A stretch of DNA of 64,000 bases, taken from Rothia nasisuis (GTDB lineage: Bacteria; Actinomycetota; Actinomycetes; Actinomycetales; Micrococcaceae). Under the pieces are notes generated by a model that saw only the letters and a list, made by a program, of their open reading frames with translations, did not search any database and was not told where the DNA came from. The stretch covers positions 248,001 to 312,000 of the forward strand of contig NZ_CAKMSB010000002.1 in the NCBI RefSeq assembly GCF_928381405.1, read 5' to 3'. Below are positions 33,481-41,944 of this stretch, piece after piece. The position numbers and the translations under genes are program-made. Positions within the stretch are counted from its first letter, which is position 1, and every line of letters begins with the position of its first letter.

Positions 33481-34268
33481 AGTTCCTCCTTCTCACGCTT
33501 CATCATTGCTTTTCTCACCTGTTCGGGGCTAGCTGGGAGAGCCCAGGTGAGCCGGTGTTCTGGGGTAGGCCCCACTTGCTCTATATAAGTGCGATGTGAT
33601 GCTGACCCATAGCCCTTGTTTTTGGCCCAACCGTAACCGGGGTAGCGGGCGTCCAAATCTCCCATGAGAGAGTCTCGCTCCACCTTGGCCAGCACCGAGG
33701 CTGCCGCTATTGACGCACACCGCAGGTCTCCTTTGACCTCCATCTGCACCGGCCCGAACCAGCCTGCATGGGCCTGTCCAGTTACATCTCCCTCTGCCCA
33801 CGCCTGCCCCACTAAGTGAGAATACAGAGCTGTGGTTGAGTCAAGTTCAGCAGTAAACAGGTCAGTCTGAGGCGGGGTCAGCCAGTTGTGTTTGCCATCG
33901 AGTAGAACCGCATCCGGGTAAGCGCCAGCGGCCGCTACCCGAGCCAGGGCCCGCTGACCCGCGAGGCGAAGGGCCACAATAATTCCGAGGGCATCAATCT
34001 CAGCTGGGCTAGCGTGCCCCACCGCTGTGACTGCCCACTGCCGCACCAGCGGAACCATTGCTACCCGCTTCTTCTCTGTCAGCTTCTTAGAATCAACCAG
34101 GCCATCTATGCTCAGCTGAGCATTCCTACCGATGACGGCTACGCCCACCGTCACCGGCCCGGCAAGTGGACCGCGGCCCACCTCATCCATACCAGCGAGC
34201 AGTGTTATACCCCGAGCAAAGAGCTCGCGTTCCACCGTCAGATCAGCAACAGTACCGCCTTCCGCCAT
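33477..34268 (-). CDS. rnhB: Ribonuclease HII
   Basis: A 263-residue RNase H fold enzyme that cuts RNA in RNA-DNA hybrids and removes misinserted ribonucleotides. GMDEVGRGPLAGPVTVG holds the DEDD Asp/Glu, LDGKHN the next Asp, and DLRCASIAAASVLAKVERDSLM the conserved helix; YGSASHRTYIEQVGPTPEHR follows. The start is the ATG at 34268 (MAEGG), with AGGGTG just upstream. The longer frame from 34310 would overlap lepB. It is seven bases after the lepB stop, in the rplS-lepB-lepB-rnhB-DUF2469 operon. Confidence 0.94.
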   Translation of the reverse strand: MAEGGTVADLTVERELFARGITLLAGMDEVGRGPLAGPVTVGVAVIGRNAQLSIDGLVDSKKLTEKKRVAMVPLVRQWAVTAVGHASPAEIDALGIIVALRLAGQRALARVAAAGAYPDAVLLDGKHNWLTPPQTDLFTAELDSTTALYSHLVGQAWAEGDVTGQAHAGWFGPVQMEVKGDLRCASIAAASVLAKVERDSLMGDLDARYPGYGWAKNKGYGSASHRTYIEQVGPTPEHRLTWALPASPEQVRKAMMKREKEEL

Positions 34269-34275
34269 AGGCACC

Positions 34276-35007
34276 CTATTCAGAAGCAGGCACGTCAGCG
34301 AAGACCTCATCTGCCCCGTTCACAAAAGTGAAGTTAGACAGGGGCCAGGCCACTACAAAGACCTCGCCTACCACATCCGCGTCATTGATGAACTCTGTTC
34401 CTGCCGGTATGTGGTAGCGTGAATCAGCGGAATTTGAGCGATTATCGCCCATCACAAAATATGAGTTTTGTGGAACGATTACATCAAACGGTATGTCAGT
34501 GGGGCTCACACCGGGCTTGAGGTAAGTCTCGTCAATCTCTACCCCGTTTACGGTGATGCGGCCGTCAGCCGTACCCACAACATGGTCGCCACCCACACCA
34601 ATGACACGCTTGACCAAATAGTTCGAAGAGCTCTCAGGCATGACACCCACAAACGCCAGAACCGAACGTACCGGATTGGGGTTCGATACAGCGGGCATCC
34701 AGCCCTGAGTATCTTTAAACACCACGATATCGCCGCGTTCAGCCTCGGTAAAGAGTCCTCCAGCTACGTTGACGAACACGCGGTCATTAACTTGAAGAGT
34801 ATCTTCCATCGAGCTTGATGGAATATAAAATCCTCGCACAATAAAAGTCTTCAGCAGAAAAGCGATGAGTACCGCATAGAGGATAATAAGCGCGTACTCT
34901 TTAATCACGCTCTTTTCGCGCCGGCGTTTACCGCCACGCGGCTGATTTTTGGTGTCGGTGACGGCCTGACTTGCAGCTTCATCGACCTTATCTTGGTTTT
35001 GCTCCAT
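34276..35007 (-). CDS. lepB: Signal peptidase I (second of two tandem copies)
   Basis: A 243-residue type I signal peptidase that cleaves exported preproteins at the outer face of the membrane. The N-terminal tail is polar (Gln/Lys/Arg rich) and followed by one transmembrane helix (YALIILYAVLIAFLLKTFI). The catalytic Ser is in FYIPSSSMEDTLQ, the general-base Lys in YLVKRVIGVGGDHV, and box E is VMGDNRSNSADSR. The start at 35007 is preferred to 35013, which would leave three bases after AAAGG. It lies 39 bp after the other lepB gene. The two share the catalytic core but differ in the beta-domain, so substrates may differ. Confidence 0.93.
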   Translation of the reverse strand: MEQNQDKVDEAASQAVTDTKNQPRGGKRRREKSVIKEYALIILYAVLIAFLLKTFIVRGFYIPSSSMEDTLQVNDRVFVNVAGGLFTEAERGDIVVFKDTQGWMPAVSNPNPVRSVLAFVGVMPESSSNYLVKRVIGVGGDHVVGTADGRITVNGVEIDETYLKPGVSPTDIPFDVIVPQNSYFVMGDNRSNSADSRYHIPAGTEFINDADVVGEVFVVAWPLSNFTFVNGADEVFADVPASE

Positions 35008-35046
35008 AAGCATGCGCCTTTCTGCTGTGAACGTCTGCGAGTAAAT

Positions 35047-35727
35047 TTAATCTGTAGGAGAAAGTGTAGCGCTGTGCGGCACCTGGCCAAATCTCCCTGC
35101 TGGCCAGGCCAAAAAGATTGGCTTACCAATGACGGTTTCAGTGCGAATCATGCCGCCACCTGGAGCGCCCAGTAGTGCCCGTGAGTCAGCTGACGCTGAG
35201 CGGTGATCACCCATAACCCACATACGCCCAGCGGGTACCTGAACACTGAATTCAACGTCGCTAGGTGCATCTCCCGGGAATAAGTAGGGCTCATCGGCGC
35301 GCTCACCGTTCACCAGTACATAGCCCTCAGAATCGCAACAGACCACAGTATCACCTTCAATGCCAATCACACGTTTGATATACACCGTATCTGAGCCCAC
35401 CAGTCCCAGCCACTGCCCAGCCGTCCCTATGGGGTCACGCACCCAGGGGCTACCTGAGACATAGGGCGCAAATGAGCCAGAACCATCAAACACCACCACA
35501 TCACCGCGCGCTGGGTGCCGATCGTATTTAGCCACCACAATACGATCACCCGGCTCATAGGTTGGCTCCATGGAACTTGACGGTATATAAAACACATCAA
35601 ACACAAACGTCCTCATGAGCAAGAGCAAGGCAAATGCCAAGGCGGTGGCAACAGCAATAAGGCGCCAGCCCCGCGCAAAGGGCTGGCGCCTTATCTCAGT
35701 GGATTCGGCGGAATCGCCAGTTACCAT
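35047..35727 (-). CDS. Signal peptidase I (first of two tandem copies)
   Basis: A 226-residue type I signal peptidase. It has a transmembrane helix LIAVATALAFALLLLMRTFV, catalytic Ser in FYIPSSSMEPTY, Lys in YIKRVIGIEGDTV and box E VMGDHRSASADSR. The N-terminal tail is much shorter than in the second copy, and an inserted VCCDSEGYV loop carries a Cys pair. The codons for residues 12-24 form a perfect 15-bp hairpin (35657-35694). It follows rplS by 26 bp and precedes the second lepB. Tandem signal peptidases occur elsewhere in actinobacteria; both copies look active. Confidence 0.92.
   Translation of the reverse strand: MVTGDSAESTEIRRQPFARGWRLIAVATALAFALLLLMRTFVFDVFYIPSSSMEPTYEPGDRIVVAKYDRHPARGDVVVFDGSGSFAPYVSGSPWVRDPIGTAGQWLGLVGSDTVYIKRVIGIEGDTVVCCDSEGYVLVNGERADEPYLFPGDAPSDVEFSVQVPAGRMWVMGDHRSASADSRALLGAPGGGMIRTETVIGKPIFLAWPAGRFGQVPHSATLSPTD
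35657..35694 (-). repeat. 15-bp perfect hairpin inside the start of the first signal peptidase gene
   Basis: Arms ATAAGGCGCCAGCCC (35657-35671) and their exact complement (35680-35694) surround an eight-base loop, lying within codons 12-24. On the mRNA it would form a very stable stem just after the start codon, 60 bases after the end of rplS. Confidence 0.85.
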
Positions 35728-35753
35728 TGATACAGCTAAAACCTGGTCGCGGT

Positions 35754-36101
35754 TTAGGATTCGCGCTTCTCGCGGATACGAGCGGCTTTACCGTGACGGT
35801 CACGCATGTAGTACAGTTTCGCACGACGAACGTCACCGCGGCTCACAACCTCAATCTTATCGATGACAGGAGAGTGAACGGGGAATGTACGCTCAACACC
35901 AACGCCGAAGGAAACCTTACGGACGGTGAAGGTCTCGCGGACGCCGCCACCCTGACGGCCTACCACAAAGCCCTTGAAAACCTGAACACGGCTACGGCTA
36001 CCTTCAACAATGTTAACGTGAACGTTGAGGGTATCTCCGGGGCCAAATTCGGGTATATCGGTGCGAAGTGACTTGTTGTCAATGAAGTCAAGAGTCTGCA
36101 T
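35754..36101 (-). CDS. rplS: 50S ribosomal protein L19
   Basis: A 115-residue ribosomal protein at the 30S-50S interface. [75 protein letters not shown] and [21 protein letters not shown] match L19 along its full length. The ATG at 36101 has GGAGA about seven bases upstream; the frame is open further up through the leader but this is not coding. A promoter and a structured leader of about 210 bases precede it. It begins the rplS-lepB-lepB-rnhB operon. Confidence 0.96.
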   Translation of the reverse strand: MQTLDFIDNKSLRTDIPEFGPGDTLNVHVNIVEGSRSRVQVFKGFVVGRQGGGVRETFTVRKVSFGVGVERTFPVHSPVIDKIEVVSRGDVRRAKLYYMRDRHGKAARIREKRES

Positions 36102-36494
36102 TGAGTTTCTCCGTGAATATCTCTGCCGCAGGTCAAACATATTCGAGTTTCGCGCAGGCAGTGTCTGAGGGCTACCGCTATCTGGCGGCACCAGACCGAT
36201 GCTGTCTGCGAGTACACTGTTCTCACCGGTACCCGCCGTTGGGGCACCGGTAGCTCGTGTTGTTGGTGGTCGCTCTTCCCCCTGCGGCAGGGGCGTGCCC
36301 AACACGAACACAAAGAAAAATTATCCCACAGAAAAGCCACCTTCGCCAGATGAATGGAGGCGGGCGCAGCGGAGGAATTCTGTGAGTTTGGTTGCAGGTT
36401 CCGAGTAGGGGCAGCTGACCTCTACCGTCTCCGGTGTCTCACTACCCTGCTTGCGGCAGAGCCAGCCTTTAAGGGCAGGTAAAACGCGCGGTGG
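36102..36494 (-). promoter_or_regulatory. rplS leader and trmD-rplS intergenic region
   Basis: 393 bp without a gene. The part next to rplS can fold: outer arms TCGTGTTG/CAACACGA (36255-36262 and 36300-36307) enclose a tight CCCCTG-CGG-CAGGGG hairpin (36279-36293), and ACCGGT repeats lie between this and the gene. This may be a ribosomal-protein autoregulatory leader. The trmD side (36350-36494) shows only weak pairing and no clear terminator. Confidence 0.45.
36320..36348 (-). promoter_or_regulatory. Candidate rplS promoter
   Basis: GATAAT (36325-36320 on the minus strand) preceded by TGG forms an extended -10; TGGCGA 17 bases further upstream is a poor -35. Transcripts from here would have a leader of about 210 bases. 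Confidence 0.4.
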
Positions 36495-37283
36495 TTAGCT
36501 CCCGCCCTCTTTCTTGGCAGAATACAGTTCTTGCAGGAGCTTGCGGTCTTTTTTATCCCAGCCCTCTGCCGGGTAGGCCTTGACCATGTCGGGGCGGCGG
36601 GCGAAGGTGCGCTTTATTTGCTCGTCGCGGCGCCAGCGGGCAATGGCCCCGTGGTTACCTGAGAGCAGGACGGGCGGCACCTCCTGCTCCCGCCAGGTGG
36701 CAGGTTTGGTGTACACCGGGTACTCCAGTAGGCCCCCGGTATGAGATTCTTCTTCCAGTGATTCAGGGTTGCCCATAGCACCGGGAATCAGGCGGGTGAC
36801 TGCCTCAATCATGACCATGACCGCTACCTCACCACCATAGAGCACGTAGTCGCCGATAGAGACCGGCCTGACCCTGAAATGGCCCTGAGCCCAGTCAAGT
36901 ACACGCTCGTCAATTCCCTCGTACCGGGCAGGAGCAAAGACAATATGCTCTTCAGCTGCCAGTTCATAGGCCATCTGCTGGGTGAACACGGCCCCGGCGG
37001 GAGACGGCACAATGAGCAGGGGCTTCTCGCCCTGTTCCGTGAGGGGCACTGGGGTGGCGGCAAGCGCCTGGTCAAGGGCTAGGCCCCAGGGCTCGGGCTT
37101 CATGACCATACCCGCTCCCCCACCGTAAGGGGTGTCATCCACTGTTTTGTGGCGATCGAAAGCGAAATCACGCAGGTCGGTCACGTGCAAATCAACCCTG
37201 CCGGAGTTGCATGCTTTACCCATGAGAGAAAGCCGGAGCGGGGCCAGGTATTCGGGGAAGATGGTGATGACATCAAAGCGCAT
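36495..37283 (-). CDS. trmD: tRNA (guanine-N1)-methyltransferase TrmD
   Basis: A 262-residue SPOUT methyltransferase forming m1G37 in tRNAs, which prevents frameshifting. [13 protein letters not shown] starts the protein. [34 protein letters not shown] and the knot region [42 protein letters not shown]-type segment are all present. It follows rimM by five bases on the same strand, in the conserved rpsP-khpA-rimM-trmD order. Confidence 0.96.
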   Translation of the reverse strand: MRFDVITIFPEYLAPLRLSLMGKACNSGRVDLHVTDLRDFAFDRHKTVDDTPYGGGAGMVMKPEPWGLALDQALAATPVPLTEQGEKPLLIVPSPAGAVFTQQMAYELAAEEHIVFAPARYEGIDERVLDWAQGHFRVRPVSIGDYVLYGGEVAVMVMIEAVTRLIPGAMGNPESLEEESHTGGLLEYPVYTKPATWREQEVPPVLLSGNHGAIARWRRDEQIKRTFARRPDMVKAYPAEGWDKKDRKLLQELYSAKKEGGS

Positions 37284-37288
37284 GGGGT

Positions 37289-37903
37289 TTAGCTGTGCTC
37301 ACTCTCGGTGTCTACTTCGTCGTCTTCATCGCTGTTGAGTTCGAGCAAGCCGGCAGGCGGGTTGATGATGACGTATCCTTCTTCGGTGTCAATGGCAGGC
37401 ACAAGTTCTTCGACGAAGGGAATCATGACCTCTTCACCATCTGCGGTGTTTTCAAGGATGAGCAGGTCCTGGGTGGGCATGGTCTGCAGCCCGGTGACGA
37501 TGGCGACGGGCTCCTCTGGCAGGTAGCCGTCCTTGATGTCGGCGGCCAAGTAGACGGGTAGGTCAAGCAGTTCGTGCTCATAGTAGCCTTCATCGTCACC
37601 GTCGGTTTCTGCTTCGCTAGCAGAGTCAAAGGTGAGGCGGGTGTCCCGCAGGTCTTCAGCCTGGTTTCGGTTTTTTACTTCGTCAAAGCCGACGACCAAG
37701 ATTTTCTTGTTCCAGCGGGAAGATTTGACGGTGAGGGTGCCGGCGGGGGCGATGCGCCCCGCTGCGGACGTCGGGTCAAAGTTGTCAATCTTGAGTACGG
37801 AACCGGGGGCAAAGCGTTCTTCAGGAGCATCCGTAAAGAGCTGAACGGTGACTTCGCCCCGAATGCCATGGGGTTTGCCGATGCGGGCAACCAGAACCTG
37901 CAT
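37289..37903 (-). CDS. rimM: Ribosome maturation factor RimM
   Basis: A 204-residue 16S rRNA processing factor that binds S19 and assists 30S head assembly. The N-terminal domain opens [29 protein letters not shown], and the PRC-barrel part holds [13 protein letters not shown] and the C-terminal [32 protein letters not shown] Glu/Asp-rich tail ([15 protein letters not shown]) extends it slightly. The ATG follows AAGGAGA. khpA lies 217 bp upstream, separated by a hairpin, so rimM-trmD may have partial independence from rpsP-khpA. Confidence 0.95.
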   Translation of the reverse strand: MQVLVARIGKPHGIRGEVTVQLFTDAPEERFAPGSVLKIDNFDPTSAAGRIAPAGTLTVKSSRWNKKILVVGFDEVKNRNQAEDLRDTRLTFDSASEAETDGDDEGYYEHELLDLPVYLAADIKDGYLPEEPVAIVTGLQTMPTQDLLILENTADGEEVMIPFVEELVPAIDTEEGYVIINPPAGLLELNSDEDDEVDTESEHS

Positions 37904-38065
37904 GGGTTCTCCTTGAGGTGGTGTGTGGGTTTTGTACTAACTTTACCGGGTTTTGGCTCTTCTACGCCGTTTCATTGTTACGGGGCTGGTGACCGTAAGC
38001 AGGAGCGAAAGGACCTAGCCCAGCAGGTGGTCTGCCAAAGGCGCGGACGCCAGGGGGCAGATGCA

Positions 38066-38110
38066 AGAAGGCCCCTACCGCTTGGTGTGAAACGGTAGGG
38101 GCCTCTTTTT
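38066..38110. terminator. Hairpin between khpA and rimM
   Basis: An 11-bp stem GGCCCCTACCG/CGGTAGGGGCC (38070-38080, 38093-38103) follows khpA. The strong T-run (CTCTTTTTA) is on the plus side, and on the minus side only TTCTTG follows, so on the coding strand it may be a partial terminator or attenuator. Confidence 0.65.
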
Positions 38111-38120
38111 ATGTATTTAG

Positions 38121-38363
38121 TTAGCGTCTCTTGTCGGTGTCAATCACATCTACCCGCACGTGGTCGCCGTCGTTGATGGCGTTGACTACGGTGCGGATGG
38201 ACTGGGCGGTACGGCCGGAGCGGCCAATCACACGGCCCAAATCATCAGGGTTGACACGAACCTCCAGAGTTTCACCGCGACGGCCGTCCTTAGAACGAAC
38301 TTTCACGTCCTCCGGGTGATCAACAATACCCCGAACGAGGTGTTCGAGAGCGTCAGCCAACAT
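38121..38363 (-). CDS. khpA: KH-domain RNA-binding protein KhpA
   Basis: An 80-residue single KH domain. LADALEHLVRGIVDHPEDVKV begins the fold, and GRVIGRSGRTAQSIRTVV has the GxxG nucleic-acid loop of KH proteins. In Gram-positives KhpA pairs with KhpB/Jag and binds many RNAs, affecting cell division and envelope growth. It is two bases after the rpsP stop, so the two are certainly cotranscribed. Assignment is firm by size, motif and position. Confidence 0.94.
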   Translation of the reverse strand: MLADALEHLVRGIVDHPEDVKVRSKDGRRGETLEVRVNPDDLGRVIGRSGRTAQSIRTVVNAINDGDHVRVDVIDTDKRR

Positions 38364-38365
38364 GA

Positions 38366-38806
38366 TTACTCAGCTGCTTCCTCAGAAGCTGCTTCGTCAG
38401 CAGCCTCTTCTGCGGGAGCTTCTTCAGCTACCTCTTCAGCCTTGTCCTCGCCCTTGGGGGTGATTGCCTCAGGGAGGATGACCGAACCCTTTTCGGGAAC
38501 AACGAACTCGGGCTTGGCGTCAACGGGCTTTACGGTTGACTCAGCCTTTTCGCCCTTGGCAGCAGCCAGGTCGCCGGTCAGCTTCAGCAGAGCAGCTACC
38601 TGCTCGGTGGGCTGGGCGCCAACGGACAGCCAGTACTGGGCACGCTCCGAGTTAATCTCGATGCGCGAGGGGTTCTCGGTCGGGTGGTAAATGCCGATTT
38701 CCTCGATAGCCTTACCGTCACGCTTGGTGCGTGAGTCAGCTACTACAACACGGTAGCGGGGATCGCGGATTTTACCGAAACGCTTGAGACGAATTTTAAC
38801 AGCCAC
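38366..38806 (-). CDS. rpsP: 30S ribosomal protein S16
   Basis: A 146-residue protein. [68 protein letters not shown] is classic S16, and covers residues 2-70. The remaining half is an Ala/Glu-rich acidic tail ([24 protein letters not shown]), as in many actinobacterial S16 proteins. It starts the rpsP-khpA-rimM-trmD group. The 206-bp upstream gap holds its promoter, but I cannot name clear hexamers. Confidence 0.96.
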   Translation of the reverse strand: MAVKIRLKRFGKIRDPRYRVVVADSRTKRDGKAIEEIGIYHPTENPSRIEINSERAQYWLSVGAQPTEQVAALLKLTGDLAAAKGEKAESTVKPVDAKPEFVVPEKGSVILPEAITPKGEDKAEEVAEEAPAEEAADEAASEEAAE

Positions 38807-39012
38807 TGTAGTGGTTTCTCCTGTTTTCTATAACTGTTCGAGGTCAGGCTTCAGCTCGTGGGGCGGGCTTCTTCAAGACCTCTGCGGACACAACCTCACC
38901 CGGATGAGAGGGGCCGAGTGAAATCGAGTACCCGTCAAGTATGCCAGCTCAGCCTGCCTTAAGCTAGAGTTTGACGGCTTACCCAGGCGTGTTGTGAGCA
39001 AGCTGACCGACT

Positions 39013-40179
39013 TTATTTTTTCAGGGCCTGCTTCCAGCTCACAGAGGTGCCGCCGCGCATGATGTTGGCCCGGTAAATGCGAGCGCCCACACGGGTCAGC
39101 AGAGCTGCTGTAGCCAGTGTAATCACAAGGGCAAGCGCAGGTTCCCATAAGGCCACGTCCTCAGTCAGCAGGCGGCGAGGCATCGCGATGGATGAAAGCA
39201 CCGGCACAAAGGAGACTACTCTAAGCCAGAAGTCTGATAGATAGATACCGGCGAAGAGGGCCGCGATGAGCACCATCATGAGGGGGATTGAGAGGTTGGT
39301 GACGTCCTCAGCCCGAGCGGACATAGCGCCAACAGCAGCCCAGATGGTTGCAACGGCTGCGAAGCCCGCAATGTAGAAGAGAGCGAACCAGCCAGCTGAG
39401 GGCAGAATCCAGCCAAACTCGGTGGCTGAGCCTGTTATCTGCATGGCTACAAGGGCGGTGGCCCCGTAGACTACGACTTGCAAGATGGCCAAGATAATGT
39501 TGCCAATGATCTTCCCAGTCAACAGTTGCCCCAGCGGTATAGCGGTGGCAATGATTTCAACGATACGATTCTGTTTCTCTTCGACCACTGAATTAGCAAT
39601 TGCCACGCCAAAGAGAATCGTTGACATGTAAAAAATCATGGCGAAAGCTAGGGAAACTATCATAGCCAACCCAGCGTTATTCTTACCGTTGATGGTCTGG
39701 GTTGTGACGGTGGTGCCCGAGTTAAGGGCGCTCAAATCGATACCGGCGGCAGTAGCGTTTTCGGCGGTCACCGTTGCAGAGATGGCAGAACTTAGGTCAG
39801 TGATAATAGTGTTATCGGGAGAGGAGTCGAAGACGAGTTCCCAGCCGTCTTCAGCCGGCGCCAGGTAGACGTCTGCCTCGCCGTCAACGACCAAGGCGCG
39901 AGCCGCGTCCGCATTCTCCACCTGGGTGGCGGTGTAGCTAGCTTCGTCGCCGATAGCAGAGTCAGTTGCTGCAATCAGGGCAGAGGCCCTGTCGTCACTG
40001 GTGGCTACGGTGTAGCTTGATGAGCCCGAGTTGAGAAAGTAGGGAATCAAAATAGAGGCCAGAAGAATGACCAGGGTAAGGAGGGTACTTCCAATAAAAG
40101 ATTTGTCGCGCAGCTTGACCATGACCTCTCGGGTTGCCACAATCTGCCAGGCGTTTTTCGGTGCTGCATGGGTCGTCAT
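39013..40179 (-). CDS. ABC exporter permease (NatB / ABC-2 type)
   Basis: A 388-residue membrane protein with one N-terminal helix (SFIGSTLLTLVILLASILIPYFL), an extracytoplasmic loop of about 130 residues rich in Asp, Thr and Ala, and then five or six helices, starting near GLAMIVSLAFAMIFYMSTILFGVAIANSVVEEKQNRIVEIIATA. The EEKQNRxxEIIxT motif is characteristic of NatB/ABC-2 permeases. It is coupled to the ATPase gene by a four-base ATGA overlap. A role in export of sodium, a peptide or a drug is possible; the substrate is unknown. Confidence 0.88.
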   Translation of the reverse strand: MTTHAAPKNAWQIVATREVMVKLRDKSFIGSTLLTLVILLASILIPYFLNSGSSSYTVATSDDRASALIAATDSAIGDEASYTATQVENADAARALVVDGEADVYLAPAEDGWELVFDSSPDNTIITDLSSAISATVTAENATAAGIDLSALNSGTTVTTQTINGKNNAGLAMIVSLAFAMIFYMSTILFGVAIANSVVEEKQNRIVEIIATAIPLGQLLTGKIIGNIILAILQVVVYGATALVAMQITGSATEFGWILPSAGWFALFYIAGFAAVATIWAAVGAMSARAEDVTNLSIPLMMVLIAALFAGIYLSDFWLRVVSFVPVLSSIAMPRRLLTEDVALWEPALALVITLATAALLTRVGARIYRANIMRGGTSVSWKQALKK

Positions 40180-41096
40180 TGTCCTGTAACCTTTCGGTAA
40201 ATTTCGCCGAGGGTAGGTAGCTGGCGAGAAAATTCGTGCATGTCGCGGCTGAGACCTTCGCGCAGAATCTGTGCGCGTAACTCGTGCATCTGCGTGCCGG
40301 GAGCAAATTCTAAAGTGGCTTCAGTGCCGTTGACATCAAGGACGGTAATGCCCGGTATGTCTCGTAGCCAGGCGGCATCGACCCCGCCCCGGTAGAGGTA
40401 GCGGGGGGTGCCCGATTCCCGGAGTTCGGTGGCTGCCCCCTGGGCCCTCACGGTGCCCCTGTGCAGGATAACCACACGGTCACAGAGACGGTCTACGAGG
40501 TCGAGCTGGTGGGATGAGAAGAGAATGGGGACGCCGGTGCGCATGAGTTCTCGCATCATGGAGACCAAGGTGTCCACGGCCTTGGGGTCAAGCCCTGAGA
40601 AGGGCTCATCGAGAATCAGGGCTGTGGGCTGGTGCAGAATGGAGGCAACAATCTGCACTCGCTGTTGGTTGCCTAACGAGAGGGATTCGAGCTTGTCGTT
40701 CAGGCGCTCCCCCAGCCCCAGTTCTGTCAGATGCTCGGTGGCGACCGTGCGGGCGGCTACGGCGCTCATGCCGCGTAGCTGCCCCAGGTAGATGAGTTGC
40801 GACAGGATGGGCTGTTTGGGGTAGAGCCCACGTTCTTCGGGCATGTAGCCAAATCCGGCTCGGTCAGCGGCGGTGATAGGGCGGTCGCGGTACAGCACCT
40901 GCCCGGCGGTGGGTTCGAGCAGGCCCATCATCATGCGCATGCTCGTGGTTTTGCCCGCGCCGTTGGCCCCGAGAAAACCGGTCATTAATCCCGGCTCAAC
41001 GGTGAAGCTCGCGTCCTCCACCACGGTTTTAGCGTCGGTGCCGGTACCGAAGACCTTGGTCAGGCCCCGCACCTCAATTCTGTTGTGATCAGTCAT
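40176..41096 (-). CDS. ABC exporter ATP-binding protein (NatA type)
   Basis: A 306-residue ATPase. Walker A GANGAGKTTSMRMMMGLL, signature LSLGNQQRVQIVASIL (SLGNQQ in place of SGGQ, as is common in this subfamily), Walker B ALILDEPFSGLDP and the H-loop LFSSHQLDLVD are visible. A C-terminal DUF4162-like domain follows. The ATG has an ideal GGAGG site six bases upstream. It is the first gene of the two-gene exporter operon, and lies downstream of a two-component system. That arrangement recalls natKR-natAB of Bacillus, where the sensor pair controls the exporter. Confidence 0.92.
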   Translation of the reverse strand: MTDHNRIEVRGLTKVFGTGTDAKTVVEDASFTVEPGLMTGFLGANGAGKTTSMRMMMGLLEPTAGQVLYRDRPITAADRAGFGYMPEERGLYPKQPILSQLIYLGQLRGMSAVAARTVATEHLTELGLGERLNDKLESLSLGNQQRVQIVASILHQPTALILDEPFSGLDPKAVDTLVSMMRELMRTGVPILFSSHQLDLVDRLCDRVVILHRGTVRAQGAATELRESGTPRYLYRGGVDAAWLRDIPGITVLDVNGTEATLEFAPGTQMHELRAQILREGLSRDMHEFSRQLPTLGEIYRKVTGQ

Positions 41097-41153
41097 GATT
41101 ACCTCCTAGGGTGTGGTATTACACTCAGTTTAGGAGGGGGGCTACTAGAGCGG

Positions 41154-41184
41154 CTCCCCCGCCAGGTGGAACCTAACGGGGGAG
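41154..41184 (-). repeat. Hairpin family copy 2, between response regulator and exporter genes
   Basis: Plus-strand CTCCCCCG-CC-AGGT-GGA-ACCT-AA-CGGGGGAG pairs with a symmetric two-base internal loop. It is nearly identical, loop included, to the terminator at 33085-33120, but no T-run follows, so termination is uncertain. Confidence 0.7.
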
Positions 41185-41230
41185 ATTTCAGAGCGGACGG
41201 TGTGGGCCTGGTTGAGAGAGCACCGCTGGT

Positions 41231-41938
41231 TTAGTGCATTAGGCCGACCCGGTGCGCGAAGATGACCGCTCCTACCCGGTCACGGCTGTGGGTTTTAGCC
41301 AAAATATTAGAAACGTGGGTTTTCACCGTGGCCGCCCCCAGAAAGAGCCGCTCAGCAATTTCAGCGTTGGTCAGCCCCTGTGCGAGCAGTTCAAGGGTTT
41401 CCTTTTCGCGCGGGGTCAAGGTAGCCAAGGCGAAGGCATCTTCAGCGCTGAGCTCCTGCCTGCCCTCACCTTGCTGTGCCCCACCGGAGGCTACAAGGGC
41501 CTCCCGATTCCCCGCTTGCTCTACAAAGCGGGCAATCAGAGGAACAGTCATCTCAGGTGAGAGAAGAGCCAGGCCGCCGGCTACCTTACGGATAGCATCG
41601 ACTAGCTCGTCAGCCTCAGAGGTTTTGAGCATGAATCCGCTGGCCCCTGCCTGCAGGGCAGCAAAAAGGTAGTCTTCGCGATCAAAGGTAGTAAGAATGA
41701 GGACGCTGACCGCCGGTAGGCTTGCGGTGATGCTGGCGGTAGCGGCAATTCCGTCCATCACGGGCATTTGAACGTCCATCAGTACCACGTCGGGCTGTAA
41801 GGCGGTAGCGAGTTCCAGGGCCTCAGCTCCGTTACGGGCCTGCCCAACAACCTCTATGTCGTCCTCCATCGAGAGAATTAGAGCGAAACCCGAACGGACC
41901 ATGTCTTGGTCATCGGCAAGAAGTACTTTAAGCGTCAT
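41231..41938 (-). CDS. NarL/FixJ-family response regulator
   Basis: A 235-residue two-component regulator. The receiver domain has the acidic pocket LLADDQDMVRSG, phospho-acceptor Asp in PDVVLMDVQMPVMDG, and switch residues in SVLILTTFDREDYLFAALQAGASGFMLK. The C-terminal LuxR-type helix-turn-helix is TLTPREKETLELLAQGLTNAEIAERLFLGAATVKTHVSNIL. An extra linker (VEQAGNREALVASGGAQQGEGRQELS) joins the two. It follows its kinase gene by six bases. Its probable target is the adjacent exporter operon, by analogy with similar layouts. Confidence 0.94.
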   Translation of the reverse strand: MTLKVLLADDQDMVRSGFALILSMEDDIEVVGQARNGAEALELATALQPDVVLMDVQMPVMDGIAATASITASLPAVSVLILTTFDREDYLFAALQAGASGFMLKTSEADELVDAIRKVAGGLALLSPEMTVPLIARFVEQAGNREALVASGGAQQGEGRQELSAEDAFALATLTPREKETLELLAQGLTNAEIAERLFLGAATVKTHVSNILAKTHSRDRVGAVIFAHRVGLMH

Positions 41939-41944
41939 AGCGTC

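Noticed and set aside
38066-38110. Hairpin as a plus-strand gene terminator
   Set aside because: The T-run is on the plus side but no plus-strand gene precedes it; treated as a hairpin between khpA and rimM.
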